A stretch of 23,887 nucleotides of DNA from JAXMAR01 sp046350295 (GTDB taxonomy: Bacteria > Planctomycetota > Planctomycetia > Gemmatales > Gemmataceae). The notes under the pieces are model-generated. The model saw only the letters and a list, made by a program, of their open reading frames with translations. It made no database searches and was not told where the DNA came from. The position numbers and the translations under genes were made by a program. The stretch lies in contig JAXMAR010000069.1 of assembly GCA_046350295.1 (NCBI GenBank), positions 1 through 23,887 on the forward strand, given 5' to 3'. Positions within the stretch are counted from its first letter, which is position 1. Each line of letters opens with the position of its first letter. Shown here in pieces: positions 1 to 7,342 of the stretch.

Positions 1-1
1 C

Positions 2-142
2 CGGTCCTACGAGGAGATCAGCAAGGAGCTGGAAATTCCGGTCAACAGCATCGGCCCGATCCTAACGCGGGCGCGGCGCAAGCTCCGCGGCGCGGAAGAT
101 GAGGCGCCCCACAAGGTGGTCGAGGAGGAGGAGAAGAAGTAG
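2..142 (+). CDS. RNA polymerase sigma factor, C-terminal end (partial)
   Basis: The window opens inside a gene whose last 46 codons are readable. They contain SYEEISKELEIPVNSIGPIL followed by TRARRKLRG, the helix-turn-helix of sigma-70 region 4.2 that binds the -35 promoter element, and end in an acidic/lysine tail (VVEEEEKK). The form 'YEEIA.EL.IPV.(T/S)IGP.L.RAR.KLR' is typical of ECF-type sigma factors of planctomycetes. The start and region 2 lie outside the window, so the subgroup cannot be assigned. The stop is TAG at 140-142. No partner anti-sigma gene is visible downstream. Confidence 0.8.
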   Translation, partial: RSYEEISKELEIPVNSIGPILTRARRKLRGAEDEAPHKVVEEEEKK

Positions 143-173
143 ACGCCTCTCCTCGAAAGCCCGTCTCATCGGC

Positions 174-179
174 TATAAT
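174..179 (+). promoter_or_regulatory. candidate -10 box upstream of the DUF4058 gene
   Basis: TATAAT lies 35 bases before the preferred ATG at 214. No convincing -35 hexamer stands 16-18 bases upstream (CCTCGA at 151-156). If it is used, transcription would start near 186. That excludes the upstream ATG at 178 and supports the start at 214. Confidence 0.3.
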
Positions 180-213
180 GTCGGCGAAGAACCATGGCTT
201 TCTGGATCCGACA

Positions 214-1035
214 ATGCCATCCCCTTTTCCGGGCATGGACCCCTACCTCGAAGCGCCCTACATCTGGCCCGACTTCCACAACGCGCTCGCAGGCGAAATC
301 CGCACCGCTCTGAATCAATCACTTCCCCGGCCCTATTACGCGCGGCTGGAAATGCGACCCGAGGTCGGCCTCCGGGACGAATCCGAAGGTTCACGCTCGA
401 TCATTCCCGATGTGGCGGTGGCGCGCCTGCCCGGTGGGGGAACGACGGCGCTGGCCGAATTGCCGCGCACGAGCATTTCTCCGTCGCTCGAGGTGACGGT
501 GGAGGCGCCCCAGTTTCGGCATGCGTTCGTGGAGGTTCGTGACCCGGACCGAGGGCACGACTTGATTACGCTTGTCGAGATTGTCAGTCCCTCGAACAAG
601 CAGTCAGGACCGGATCGCCGCTCCTATCTGTTGAAACAACAGGAAGTGCTGGAGAGCGACGCGAACCTCGTGGAGTTGGACCTTCTTCGCGGGGGCGCAC
701 GGTTGTTGGCGCTCGCCACTCTGGAAAGGTTCGTCGCCGGCCTTGAGCCAGCGCCCGACTACCTGGCGCTAGTGAATCGGGCTTGGCGGCGCTTAAGTGA
801 GCGTCTGGCTTATCAGGTTTTTCCAATTCTGCTTACCGAGTCACTTCCTTGTATTCCGATCCCGCTTCGGGAGGGAGAGAAGGAAGTTCCGCTCGATCTT
901 CAGTTCCTGTTCAATCGCGTCTACGATGGCGGGCCTTATCAGCGCGGCGGGGTCAACTACGACGAAGCGCCAACGCCGCCGTTAACCCAGGCCAAGGCCC
1001 GATGGGCAGAGGAGCTTCTGCGGCGCAAGGTTTGA
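214..1035 (+). CDS. DUF4058 family protein
   Basis: A 273-residue protein whose N-terminus, MPSPFPGMDPYLE, is the hallmark of the DUF4058 family, known mainly from cyanobacteria and planctomycetes. Its function is not established; a relationship to PD-(D/E)XK/Uma2-like nucleases has been suggested for such families but is not shown here. Family features visible are 'W.DFHN.L..EI...LN..LP..Y.ARLE', a central 'LITLVEIVSPSNK' strand with acidic and lysine residues that could form a nuclease-like core, and 'R..YL.KQQ.VL.SDANLVELDLLRGG'. An in-frame ATG at 178 would add 12 residues; 214 is preferred because homologues begin MPSPFPGMD. There is no clear Shine-Dalgarno. The 3' end faces the next gene with only 3 bases between the stop codons. 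Confidence 0.85.
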   Translation: MPSPFPGMDPYLEAPYIWPDFHNALAGEIRTALNQSLPRPYYARLEMRPEVGLRDESEGSRSIIPDVAVARLPGGGTTALAELPRTSISPSLEVTVEAPQFRHAFVEVRDPDRGHDLITLVEIVSPSNKQSGPDRRSYLLKQQEVLESDANLVELDLLRGGARLLALATLERFVAGLEPAPDYLALVNRAWRRLSERLAYQVFPILLTESLPCIPIPLREGEKEVPLDLQFLFNRVYDGGPYQRGGVNYDEAPTPPLTQAKARWAEELLRRKV

Positions 1036-1038
1036 GCC

Positions 1039-1713
1039 TCACTCCGCGTGCCCTTCCAGCGTGAGTCCAATGGCGAACGTCGCGTCCGCCTTCTTCCCGC
1101 CAGACGTGATCGGCCGCCGCACGTTCAGCACCCATTCATTACGCGGCCGGGCCACAACCTCGGCGTCCTTCCCCTTGGCCGGCGTCGGCACGAGCATCAG
1201 GACGCCCGGATGGCCGGTCTTGATCGACGCCATGCTCATCTTGATCAGCGCATCCTTTTCCAGCGTCTTCGGCGATGTGTCCTTGCTCGCATCGAGAAGC
1301 AGGGCGTAGTCTTGGAATTCGCCCATGCCCATGTGATCGCCGTCCATCGGCTGATAGGCCAGCCGTAGCGTGTAGGCGCCGGCGGGGACCTTTTGCTTGC
1401 GGTAGTCGTGCCACTCGGCGGGGAAGTTGACCACGCCGAGCAATTCGGTCTGCTTCACCTCGCGATACGTGATGCCGTTCTTGATCTGCTCGGCGGTTCC
1501 GTCGCTGGGGACTTCGGCGCGGATCCAGACCTCGGCGACAATTTTGCCGCCCGAATCCTTGAACAGGAACGCCTTGGGCCCCATCAGCTTGGCGATGGCG
1601 GCGTCGACCTCCTTGGGAGGAGCGGCGTCCTTGACGTCCAGGCTGTATTTCTCCTGGGCGGAAGCAGAAACGGCAAAAAGCACGAGAACGAAACAGGAAA
1701 CGCTCGACTTCAT
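1039..1713 (-). CDS. secreted protein of unknown function
   Basis: A 224-residue protein beginning MKSSVSCFVLVLFAVSASAQ, a Sec signal peptide with an AxA-type cleavage site near residue 18-20. The start is set by GGAG six bases before the ATG (reverse strand). The mature part is soluble with no membrane segment. It reads like a beta-rich domain: 'DSGGKIVAEVWIRAEVP', 'VPAGAYTLRLAYQPMDGDHMG', 'YALLLDASKD', 'NEWVLNVR'. Similar secreted proteins of unknown role occur in planctomycetes, and no named family is recognised with certainty. Its 3' end converges with the DUF4058 gene. Its upstream side carries the MITE-like element at 1752-1869, only about 40 bases from the start codon, so the insertion may affect its promoter. 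Confidence 0.75.
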   Translation of the reverse strand: MKSSVSCFVLVLFAVSASAQEKYSLDVKDAAPPKEVDAAIAKLMGPKAFLFKDSGGKIVAEVWIRAEVPSDGTAEQIKNGITYREVKQTELLGVVNFPAEWHDYRKQKVPAGAYTLRLAYQPMDGDHMGMGEFQDYALLLDASKDTSPKTLEKDALIKMSMASIKTGHPGVLMLVPTPAKGKDAEVVARPRNEWVLNVRRPITSGGKKADATFAIGLTLEGHAE

Positions 1714-1751
1714 TGGAAGCTCCAGGTCGCGGCTTCGCTGATCGGAAATCA

Positions 1752-1869
1752 GCGCCACAGGGGCTTTGCAACGCAAAAGGGGACTGTCCCTTTCGCTCGA
1801 GCGAGAAACCGGGTCTTTTGCCAGGTCGAGAGGGACTGTCCCCTTTTGCGTTGCAAAGCCGCGCCACAG
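1752..1869. mobile_element. MITE-like element with terminal inverted repeats and 9-bp direct repeats
   Basis: Two 30-base arms, 1762-1791 and 1831-1860, are reverse complements at 29 of 30 positions (outer end GGCTTTGCAACGCAAAAGGG). Both contain GGGACTGTCCC. Directly outside stand identical 9-mers, GCGCCACAG, at 1752-1760 and 1861-1869, which look like a target-site duplication (one extra G at 1761 is unexplained). The roughly 100-bp body contains no ORF of note and carries an inner palindrome CGCTCGAGCG. It lies between the divergent genes at 1713 (-) and 1963 (+). Short palindromes built on GGGACTGTCCCC are familiar from planctomycete genomes, so it may also be a member of a REP family moved by a transposase elsewhere. 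Confidence 0.7.
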
Positions 1870-1962
1870 AGATTATAGACGCCTGACGCGTGTTGGCTCG
1901 TCGAACAAGGCGCCTACAATTCCAGAGTGCCTCTCTCGCCTCATGGAGGATCCCCACGCCTC

Positions 1963-3894
1963 ATGGCTGTCTCATCCTCGGACTCCAACGGCTTCCTTCA
2001 CCCCTTTCGCTGGGTCCCCGAGTTCGTCAAGATCAGCCAGCGCCGGCTGCGTACCCAGGGGCGTCTCCTCCTTGCGGCGATGGCCGTCGGCGTCATTGCC
2101 GGCCTGGGAGGCGTCGTCTTCACGGTCACCTGCCAGGCGGTCGTCCATTACACGCTGGAAGGGATTGCAGGCTATCACGCCGCCGGACCGGCCCACGAGG
2201 CGCATGTCGACTGGTTCATCCCCATCGTCCGCGCGTTTTCCCCCTGGCTCCTTCTGATCGTCCCTACCGTCGGCGGCCTCATCAGCGGCTGGCTCGTCTT
2301 TCGCTTCGCCCCGGAAGCCGAAGGCCACGGCACCGACGCCGCCATCGCCGCCTATCACCAGCATAACGGCATCATTCGGCCGCGCGTCTCCCTCATCAAG
2401 CTGGTCGCCAGCGCCGTCACGATCGGCACGGGCGGCTCGGGTGGCCGCGAAGGGCCCATCGCCCAGATCGGCGCCGGTCTCGGCTCGACGCTGGCGCGCT
2501 GGCTGCGCTTCAGCGTCGCGCAGCGGCGCATTCTGCTGGTCGCGGGCCTCGGCGCCGGCATCTCCGCCATCTTCCGCGCTCCGCTCGCCGGCGCCCTCTT
2601 CGCGGCCGAGGTGCTGTACCGCTCGCCGGAGTTCGAGTCCGAGGTCATCCTTCCCGCCGGGCTGGCGAGCGTGGTCGCCTATTGCACGTTCGGCGCCTTC
2701 TTCGGCTGGCAACCGCTTTTCGAGTGCCCGCCGCTCACCTTCAACGACCCCTGGCGACTCGTCCCCTACACGATTCTCGCCCTGGCCATGGCGTTTCTGG
2801 CCATGATTTATGTCCGCACTTTTTACGGCGTCAACTACCTGTTTCATCGCCTGCGCCTGCCGCGCTGGACCAAGCCCGCCCTCGGCGCGTTTCTCACGGG
2901 CGCCATCGGCCTGTTCGTCTACTACGCCAGTTTCCAAGACCCGGATTCCCTGTCGGTCCTCTCCTTCGGCTACGGCATCCTTCAAAAGGGACTGACGAAT
3001 GTCACGACGTTGTCGATCTTTGTCCTCCTCCTGGTCGCCGTCGGCAAGATCCTGACGACCAGCCTCACGATCGGCAGCGGCGGTTCGGGCGGGGTTTTCG
3101 GACCATCGATGGTCATCGGCGGCTGCGGCGCCGCGGCCGTCGGTTTGGTGATGCACGAATGGTGGCCGGGGCTTATTCCCAATCCGGAGAGTTGCGTCAT
3201 CCTCGGCATGGCCGCGTTCTTCTCGGCGGCGGCCAAGACGCCGTTCTCGACGCTCATCATCGTCACGGAGATGACGGGGGACTATCAGTTGATCCTGCCC
3301 GCCCTTTGGGTCTGCGTCACCGCCTATCTCGTCTCCGACGATAGCTCGCTTTACCTCAACCAGGTCGCGAGCCGGGCGCTATCACCGGCGCACAAGGGGG
3401 GGTATGTGCGCGAGGTGCTCGCCGACATGAAAGTGGATCAGTTCGTCGTGGAAGGCGTCCCTTTTCCGGTGCTGCACCCGCAAGATTCGCTCACCAATGT
3501 GCTCGATCGCTTCGGCGCCAGCAGCCTGACGGTATTGCCCGTCGTCGACGAGAAGAAAAAGCTGCTCGGCATCATCGACCTGGAGGAAGTGCACCAGGCG
3601 ACGCGCTCGCCGCACATTCAACAGTGGGCGATCGCCGCCGACCTCATGCGGACGGACCTGGAGCCGCTGACGCTGGACATGCGCCTGGATCGGGCCATGG
3701 AGACGTTCATCGAGGCGGACGTGCTGGCGCTGCCCGTCGTCAGCAGCGACGACGCGGCGACGGTGCTGGGCGTCATCCGCCGCTCGGATATTGCCCAGAC
3801 CTACCTGCGGCACGTTCATGGCCAGCCCGTCGACAGTTTGAGCGGGGACGGGGTCGGAATCGCTCAAGAAAAAGCAAACGGGCAAGCGCATTGA
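1963..3894 (+). CDS. ClC-family chloride channel/transporter with CBS domains
   Basis: A 643-residue inner-membrane anion channel or exchanger. The membrane part (about residues 35-455) holds GHGTD at 121-125 in place of GSGIP, the gating motif GREGP at 161-165 with the external glutamate E163, PLAGALFAAE at 207-216, and GSGGSGGVFGPS at 371-382 (the GxFxP motif). The tail carries two CBS segments, about 495-545 and 560-615, which in this family bind adenine nucleotides and regulate the pore. By alignment on PLAG, the residue matching the E. coli 'proton glutamate' E203 is V217, as in channel-type ClCs. An ATG at 1963 is preferred; GGAGG stands 13 bases upstream. An in-frame GTG at 1927 would add 12 residues. 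A terminator hairpin follows directly. Confidence 0.93.
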   Translation: MAVSSSDSNGFLHPFRWVPEFVKISQRRLRTQGRLLLAAMAVGVIAGLGGVVFTVTCQAVVHYTLEGIAGYHAAGPAHEAHVDWFIPIVRAFSPWLLLIVPTVGGLISGWLVFRFAPEAEGHGTDAAIAAYHQHNGIIRPRVSLIKLVASAVTIGTGGSGGREGPIAQIGAGLGSTLARWLRFSVAQRRILLVAGLGAGISAIFRAPLAGALFAAEVLYRSPEFESEVILPAGLASVVAYCTFGAFFGWQPLFECPPLTFNDPWRLVPYTILALAMAFLAMIYVRTFYGVNYLFHRLRLPRWTKPALGAFLTGAIGLFVYYASFQDPDSLSVLSFGYGILQKGLTNVTTLSIFVLLLVAVGKILTTSLTIGSGGSGGVFGPSMVIGGCGAAAVGLVMHEWWPGLIPNPESCVILGMAAFFSAAAKTPFSTLIIVTEMTGDYQLILPALWVCVTAYLVSDDSSLYLNQVASRALSPAHKGGYVREVLADMKVDQFVVEGVPFPVLHPQDSLTNVLDRFGASSLTVLPVVDEKKKLLGIIDLEEVHQATRSPHIQQWAIAADLMRTDLEPLTLDMRLDRAMETFIEADVLALPVVSSDDAATVLGVIRRSDIAQTYLRHVHGQPVDSLSGDGVGIAQEKANGQAH

Positions 3895-3937
3895 AAAAGG
3901 CACGGAATGTCGTCCCGTGCCTTTCAAGTGATTTTTC
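3895..3937 (+). terminator. bidirectional intrinsic terminator between ClC and DUF1326 genes
   Basis: AAAGGCACGG (3896-3905) pairs perfectly with CCGTGCCTTT (3915-3924) around a 9-base loop. The T-rich stretch ATTTTTCTT follows at 3931-3939 on the + strand, and on the - strand the stem is followed by TTTTTC. It begins one base after the ClC stop and can serve both convergent genes. Confidence 0.8.
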
Positions 3938-3947
3938 TTCAGGCGGA

Positions 3948-4604
3948 TTAACGGATCGAAAACGTGCCCACATACGCCCCGCGGCGATCGTAGTCGCTGT
4001 AGGTTCCATCCAGCCCCGCGCCCCGATAAAGGTGCTCGACGGCGGCAGCCGGACGGGCGATGACGCCACGTGCCAGCGGCGGATAGAAGGCGCTCTCGTT
4101 CCCGCACGCCTTGTCATGCTCTTTGCTGATGCAGCGCGTCTTGATCTTGGCGACGCCCGCGTCCAGTTCCACGCAGCCGTTCTCCTTGCAGGGGCAGGTG
4201 GTCATCTGCACCTTGGCCGCATGCGTGGCGACGATGTTCTTCACCAGATCCCCCGCTTGTTTCTTGACGAGAGCGACCAGCGCCGCGCGCTGTTGCGAGG
4301 TCGCCCGCTGATCGACGATCAGGACCGCCTTGCCGGGGGCGTTCTGCTCCAGGCCGAGCGTGTTGGCGGCGGAGATGACGGCGACCACGCTGAGGCCGTC
4401 GAGGGAGACGCCGTCGATGCTTCCCTTGTCGACGTTCCAGGCCATGACGGCGTTCTTGCCGCCGAGGTTGAAATCGGCGTTGGCGAAGCAGGGGCCGGTC
4501 CAGACGTCGCAGGTGCGGGCCTCGACATAGCTGCCGCGGATCTCCGACGCCGACGCGACCGAGGCGAGCAAAAGGGCGGCCAGGGCAAGCAGGGAGCGCT
4601 TCAT
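3948..4604 (-). CDS. secreted DUF1326 domain protein
   Basis: A 218-residue protein with signal peptide MKRSLLALAALLLASVASAS. It then has the DUF1326 opening 'GSYVEARTCDVWTGPCFANA' and 'NLGGKNAVMAWNVDKGSIDGVSLDGL'. Further cysteines occur in TTCPCKENGC, TRCIS and ACG, possibly paired or metal-binding outside the cytoplasm. DUF1326 proteins are of unknown function. GGAGG stands 8 bases before the ATG, which fixes the start. It converges with the ClC gene on a shared terminator and diverges from gcvT. Confidence 0.87.
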   Translation of the reverse strand: MKRSLLALAALLLASVASASEIRGSYVEARTCDVWTGPCFANADFNLGGKNAVMAWNVDKGSIDGVSLDGLSVVAVISAANTLGLEQNAPGKAVLIVDQRATSQQRAALVALVKKQAGDLVKNIVATHAAKVQMTTCPCKENGCVELDAGVAKIKTRCISKEHDKACGNESAFYPPLARGVIARPAAAVEHLYRGAGLDGTYSDYDRRGAYVGTFSIR

Positions 4605-4691
4605 CGATTCAACCTCCGCTGGTTGGTAATGCGTTCAGGATTCACCCATTGTCAAACGCCGCGTGGCGGGGGTCAAGGTGAAAAACAGTCT

Positions 4692-4715
4692 CAGGAGTCA
4701 GGAGTCTGGAGTCGG
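4692..4715. repeat. short dispersed repeat (CAGGAGTCAGGAGTC type), copy 1
   Basis: The sequence starting CAGGAGTCAGGAGTCTGG matches the reverse complement of 13318-13341 in about 21 of 24 bases. It lies in the divergent intergenic stretch 4605-4850 between the DUF1326 gene and gcvT. The rest of that stretch shows no gene; AT-rich GCATATAAAG at 4809-4818 may belong to the gcvT promoter but has no clear -35. Confidence 0.5.
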
Positions 4716-4850
4716 CACGTCGCGACAGTCGGTGGCCAACCCAGCTGACCGCCACCGCGGGAGCGACGAAGGCGCGGATTGTCGCAACTTCCCTGCTCCG
4801 TGTCTTTGCATATAAAGACGCCGTCTACACTTTGCCGTACGAGACCGCTC

Positions 4851-5930
4851 ATGGCGCTCCGCACTCCGCTCTACGATTGGCACGTCGCTCACGGCGGCCG
4901 CATGGTCGACTTCGCCGGCTGGGATATGCCGGTGCAATATACGACCATCGTCGAGGAGCATACCGCCGTCCGCACCGCTGCCGGCCTTTTCGACATCAGC
5001 CACATGGGCCGGCTCTCCTTCGGCGGCTCGGGCGCCCTCGACCTGATCCAGCACATCTACACGAACAACGCCGCGACGATGAAGGACGGCCAGGCGCGCT
5101 ACGGCCTGGTGCTCAACGACCTGGGCGGCATCCGCGACGACGTCCTCGTCTACCGCTGGCCCTACGGTTGGGCCATGGTCGTCAACGCCAGCAATCGCGA
5201 GAAGATCGTCGGCTGGATCAACGCATCCAAAGGCGGCCGCGATGTGCAGATGATCGACCAGACCCTCGACACGGCCATGATCGCCGTGCAGGGGCCGAAG
5301 GCGGTCGAGCTGTGCGCGGGGCTGACGGAGGCGGACGGCTCCAAGCTCGCCTACTACTTCGCCACGCCGACGCGTTACGCCGGCAGCCCCTGCGTGGTGA
5401 GCCGCACGGGCTACACCGGCGAGGACGGCTTCGAGTTCATGGTCTCCAAGAAGCTCGGCGTGCAGCTGTGGGAGGAACTGCTGAAGCGCGGCGCCAGGCC
5501 GTGCGGCCTTGGGGCACGTGACACGCTTCGTCTCGAAGCCGCCATGCCGCTCTATGGCCACGAGTTGAGCGAGGAGATCGACCCCTTGCAAGCCGGCCTC
5601 GGCTGGGCGGTGAAGATGGACAAGGGAGACTTTCGCGGCAAGGCGGCGCTGGTGAAGCGGAAGGAGGACGCGTCGCGACGGCGTCGCGTCGGCTTGCAGC
5701 TCGACGGCAAGCGCATCGCTCGCGAAGGCGCGGCCGTCAAGATCGATGGCAAGCAGGTCGGCGTGGTCACCAGCGGCACGTTCGCACCGACGCTGCAGAA
5801 GACGATCGCGATGGGCTATGTCGATCCCGCGAGCGCTGATGTCGGAACCGCGCTCCAGATCGACATCCGCGGCAAGGACGAGGCGGCGAGCGTTGTCCCC
5901 TTGCCGTTTTACAAGCGTTCCAAAGGATAA
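4851..5930 (+). CDS. gcvT: aminomethyltransferase, glycine cleavage system T protein
   Basis: A 359-residue protein of normal GcvT length. It takes the aminomethyl group from lipoylated GcvH, releases ammonia, and passes the C1 unit to tetrahydrofolate. Visible signatures: 'TPLYDWHVAHGGRMVDFAGWDMPVQY' at the N-terminus, 'FDISHMGRL', 'NDLGGIRDD' with the proton-abstracting Asp at D96, 'RTGYTGEDGFE', 'GLGARDTLRLEAAMPLYGHEL' and 'G.VTSGTFAPTLQKTIAMGYV' near the end. The ATG at 4851 begins MALRTPLYDWH as in homologues; an in-frame TTG at 4779 is rejected. The upstream ribosome site is weak. gcvH follows 64 bases after the stop, so the two are probably co-transcribed. Confidence 0.96.
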   Translation: MALRTPLYDWHVAHGGRMVDFAGWDMPVQYTTIVEEHTAVRTAAGLFDISHMGRLSFGGSGALDLIQHIYTNNAATMKDGQARYGLVLNDLGGIRDDVLVYRWPYGWAMVVNASNREKIVGWINASKGGRDVQMIDQTLDTAMIAVQGPKAVELCAGLTEADGSKLAYYFATPTRYAGSPCVVSRTGYTGEDGFEFMVSKKLGVQLWEELLKRGARPCGLGARDTLRLEAAMPLYGHELSEEIDPLQAGLGWAVKMDKGDFRGKAALVKRKEDASRRRRVGLQLDGKRIAREGAAVKIDGKQVGVVTSGTFAPTLQKTIAMGYVDPASADVGTALQIDIRGKDEAASVVPLPFYKRSKG

Positions 5931-5994
5931 CGACAACGTTCGATGCTCGCGCCGAGACTTCGAAAAACACGACCGCCAGCAGCACGAGGAACCC

Positions 5995-6396
5995 ATGCCC
6001 GCGAAGGATCTGCCCCCCAAGGACCTGCGTTACGCCCCGACCCACGAATGGGCCAAGATCGAAGGCGACGTCTGCACCATGGGCATCACCCAGTTCGCAG
6101 TCGAGCAGCTCACCGACGTCGTCTTCGTCGAGCTGCCGGACGTCGGCGATCCGGTCTTCAGCAATGACGACTTCGGCGAGATCGAGTCCGTCAAGGCCGT
6201 CAGCCCGCTCTACGCGCCGGTCGAAGGCGAAGTCGTGGCGATCAACGACGCTTTGACGACGGACCCCGCCCCCATCGCGCAGGATCCCTACGGCAAGGGC
6301 TGGATGGTCAAGATCAAGGTCAAGCACGGCACGACGCTCGACAAGATGTTGACCGCCGAGCAGTATCAGAAGCAGATCGAGGGCCAGGCGCATTGA
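5995..6396 (+). CDS. gcvH: glycine cleavage system H protein (lipoyl carrier)
   Basis: A 133-residue lipoyl carrier that shuttles the aminomethyl intermediate between GcvP, GcvT and the L protein. It has 'LRYAPTHEWAKIEGDVCTMGITQFAVEQL' and the lipoylation motif 'FGEIESVKAVSPLYAPVEGEV' with K67 as the modified lysine. It ends with 'DPYGKGWMVKIK' and 'ML(T/S)AEQY', all standard. GAGGA stands 5 bases before the ATG. The usual next gene, gcvPA/gcvPB or gcvP, is not here: the following gene is on the other strand and unrelated. Confidence 0.96.
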   Translation: MPAKDLPPKDLRYAPTHEWAKIEGDVCTMGITQFAVEQLTDVVFVELPDVGDPVFSNDDFGEIESVKAVSPLYAPVEGEVVAINDALTTDPAPIAQDPYGKGWMVKIKVKHGTTLDKMLTAEQYQKQIEGQAH

Positions 6397-6433
6397 CAGC
6401 GCTTGCATCTCACGACATGCGGCGGAGGGGGAG

Positions 6434-6449
6434 GGCGAGCTGACTCGCC
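6434..6449. terminator. possible hairpin between convergent gcvH and the cysteine-rich gene
   Basis: GGCGAG / CTCGCC form a 6-bp stem with a CTGA loop 38 bases after gcvH. No U-tract follows, so this is a weak candidate. It is the only palindrome seen in the 118-base gap. Confidence 0.3.
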
Positions 6450-6514
6450 TTCTGGCGCACCCTTCTCAACGAACACGCGCCATTCAGGCCACCACTCACC
6501 CACTTGCCTAAGGG

Positions 6515-7294
6515 TCAATCCGATCGATTGCACGCGAGGATAGTCCAACAGGCGGCGCAGATGTGAAACTGGACGCTGACGTAGAAATTCCACTGTCTCT
6601 CGGTTACCTCGGCCGCGGGTTCCACCATTGGTAAGCCGTGCAAAGGATCGTTGACTACACCTGCCAGGAAGCTCATCTTCCGTCTCTTACCTCCGGCGAG
6701 ACGGCCGAGCAGACTTGGCCGGCACTCGGGATTAGGGCATTCGAACGTCTCCTCACACCAGCTACGTTGCAAGGGTGGGCCGCCAAACTGGTGATGAAAA
6801 AGATCCAATTGCCATTGCGCGGGATGCCCAAAGAAGCTGGCGAGGGCGGTTGTCGCTGCCTCGGAAAGCCCTTCCCCGAATGAATCGTCCTTATCCCAGC
6901 GCGAAAGAATTCTACGCACCTCTGCGGGTACAGCGCTTGTCAACGCGAGCGGCTGTCGGGGAAAAGTGGACGGATAGGGCTCGTATTGGAACGTCGGCCC
7001 CGCATGCTTCTGCGCGCTTATGGTCACGATCTTCGATGAGTCGATGATCCGATAGGCCAAGTCGCTGACGCACCCCCAGCAGAAATAGAGAGGCACGCGT
7101 TCGATTGCTCCAAACTTCCTGCGCGGAAAGCGCGGGTCGCGAGCGTTGATGTCCCAAAGAAGCAAAAAAGGAATTGAACACGAAGGGCAGAGAGCGCCCC
7201 GATGTTGCGGGGCGCCGCCCTGGAAATGGCCACCCTCGTCCGCCTTGCCGGGAATCGCGCGATACCGGGTCTTCAGGAAGGCGCGGGCAGGCAT
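6515..7294 (-). CDS. cysteine-rich (zinc-ribbon-like) protein of unknown function
   Basis: A 259-residue protein. GAGGAG six bases before the ATG at 7294 fixes the start; the frame is open further upstream but without a better site. It contains four cysteine pairs: CPSC near residue 40, CWGC near 75, CPNPEC near 190 and CAAC near the C-terminus, arranged as two possible zinc ribbons. The line 'FFGHPAQWQLDLFHHQFGGPPLQ' and the 'PLYFCWGC' segment faintly recall the YwqG/DUF1963 fold (a LGG-P-Q turn), but this is a by-eye resemblance only. No signal peptide or membrane segment is seen. It is convergent with gcvH, and upstream lies the inverted repeat flanking the CHC2 remnant. Confidence 0.7.
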   Translation of the reverse strand: MPARAFLKTRYRAIPGKADEGGHFQGGAPQHRGALCPSCSIPFLLLWDINARDPRFPRRKFGAIERVPLYFCWGCVSDLAYRIIDSSKIVTISAQKHAGPTFQYEPYPSTFPRQPLALTSAVPAEVRRILSRWDKDDSFGEGLSEAATTALASFFGHPAQWQLDLFHHQFGGPPLQRSWCEETFECPNPECRPSLLGRLAGGKRRKMSFLAGVVNDPLHGLPMVEPAAEVTERQWNFYVSVQFHICAACWTILACNRSD

Positions 7295-7342
7295 TCGTTT
7301 CTCCTCGTCGGGTGGGGACATCACCTGTAGCGGAGTCTTTTT

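Noticed and set aside
1972..3156. A 394-codon minus-strand frame across the ClC gene
   Set aside because: Antisense shadow with low-complexity, charged translation; the plus-strand frame has all ClC motifs.
4779..4850. Upstream TTG start for gcvT
   Set aside because: It would add 24 residues not found in the family; ATG 4851 begins the conserved LRTPLYDWH segment.
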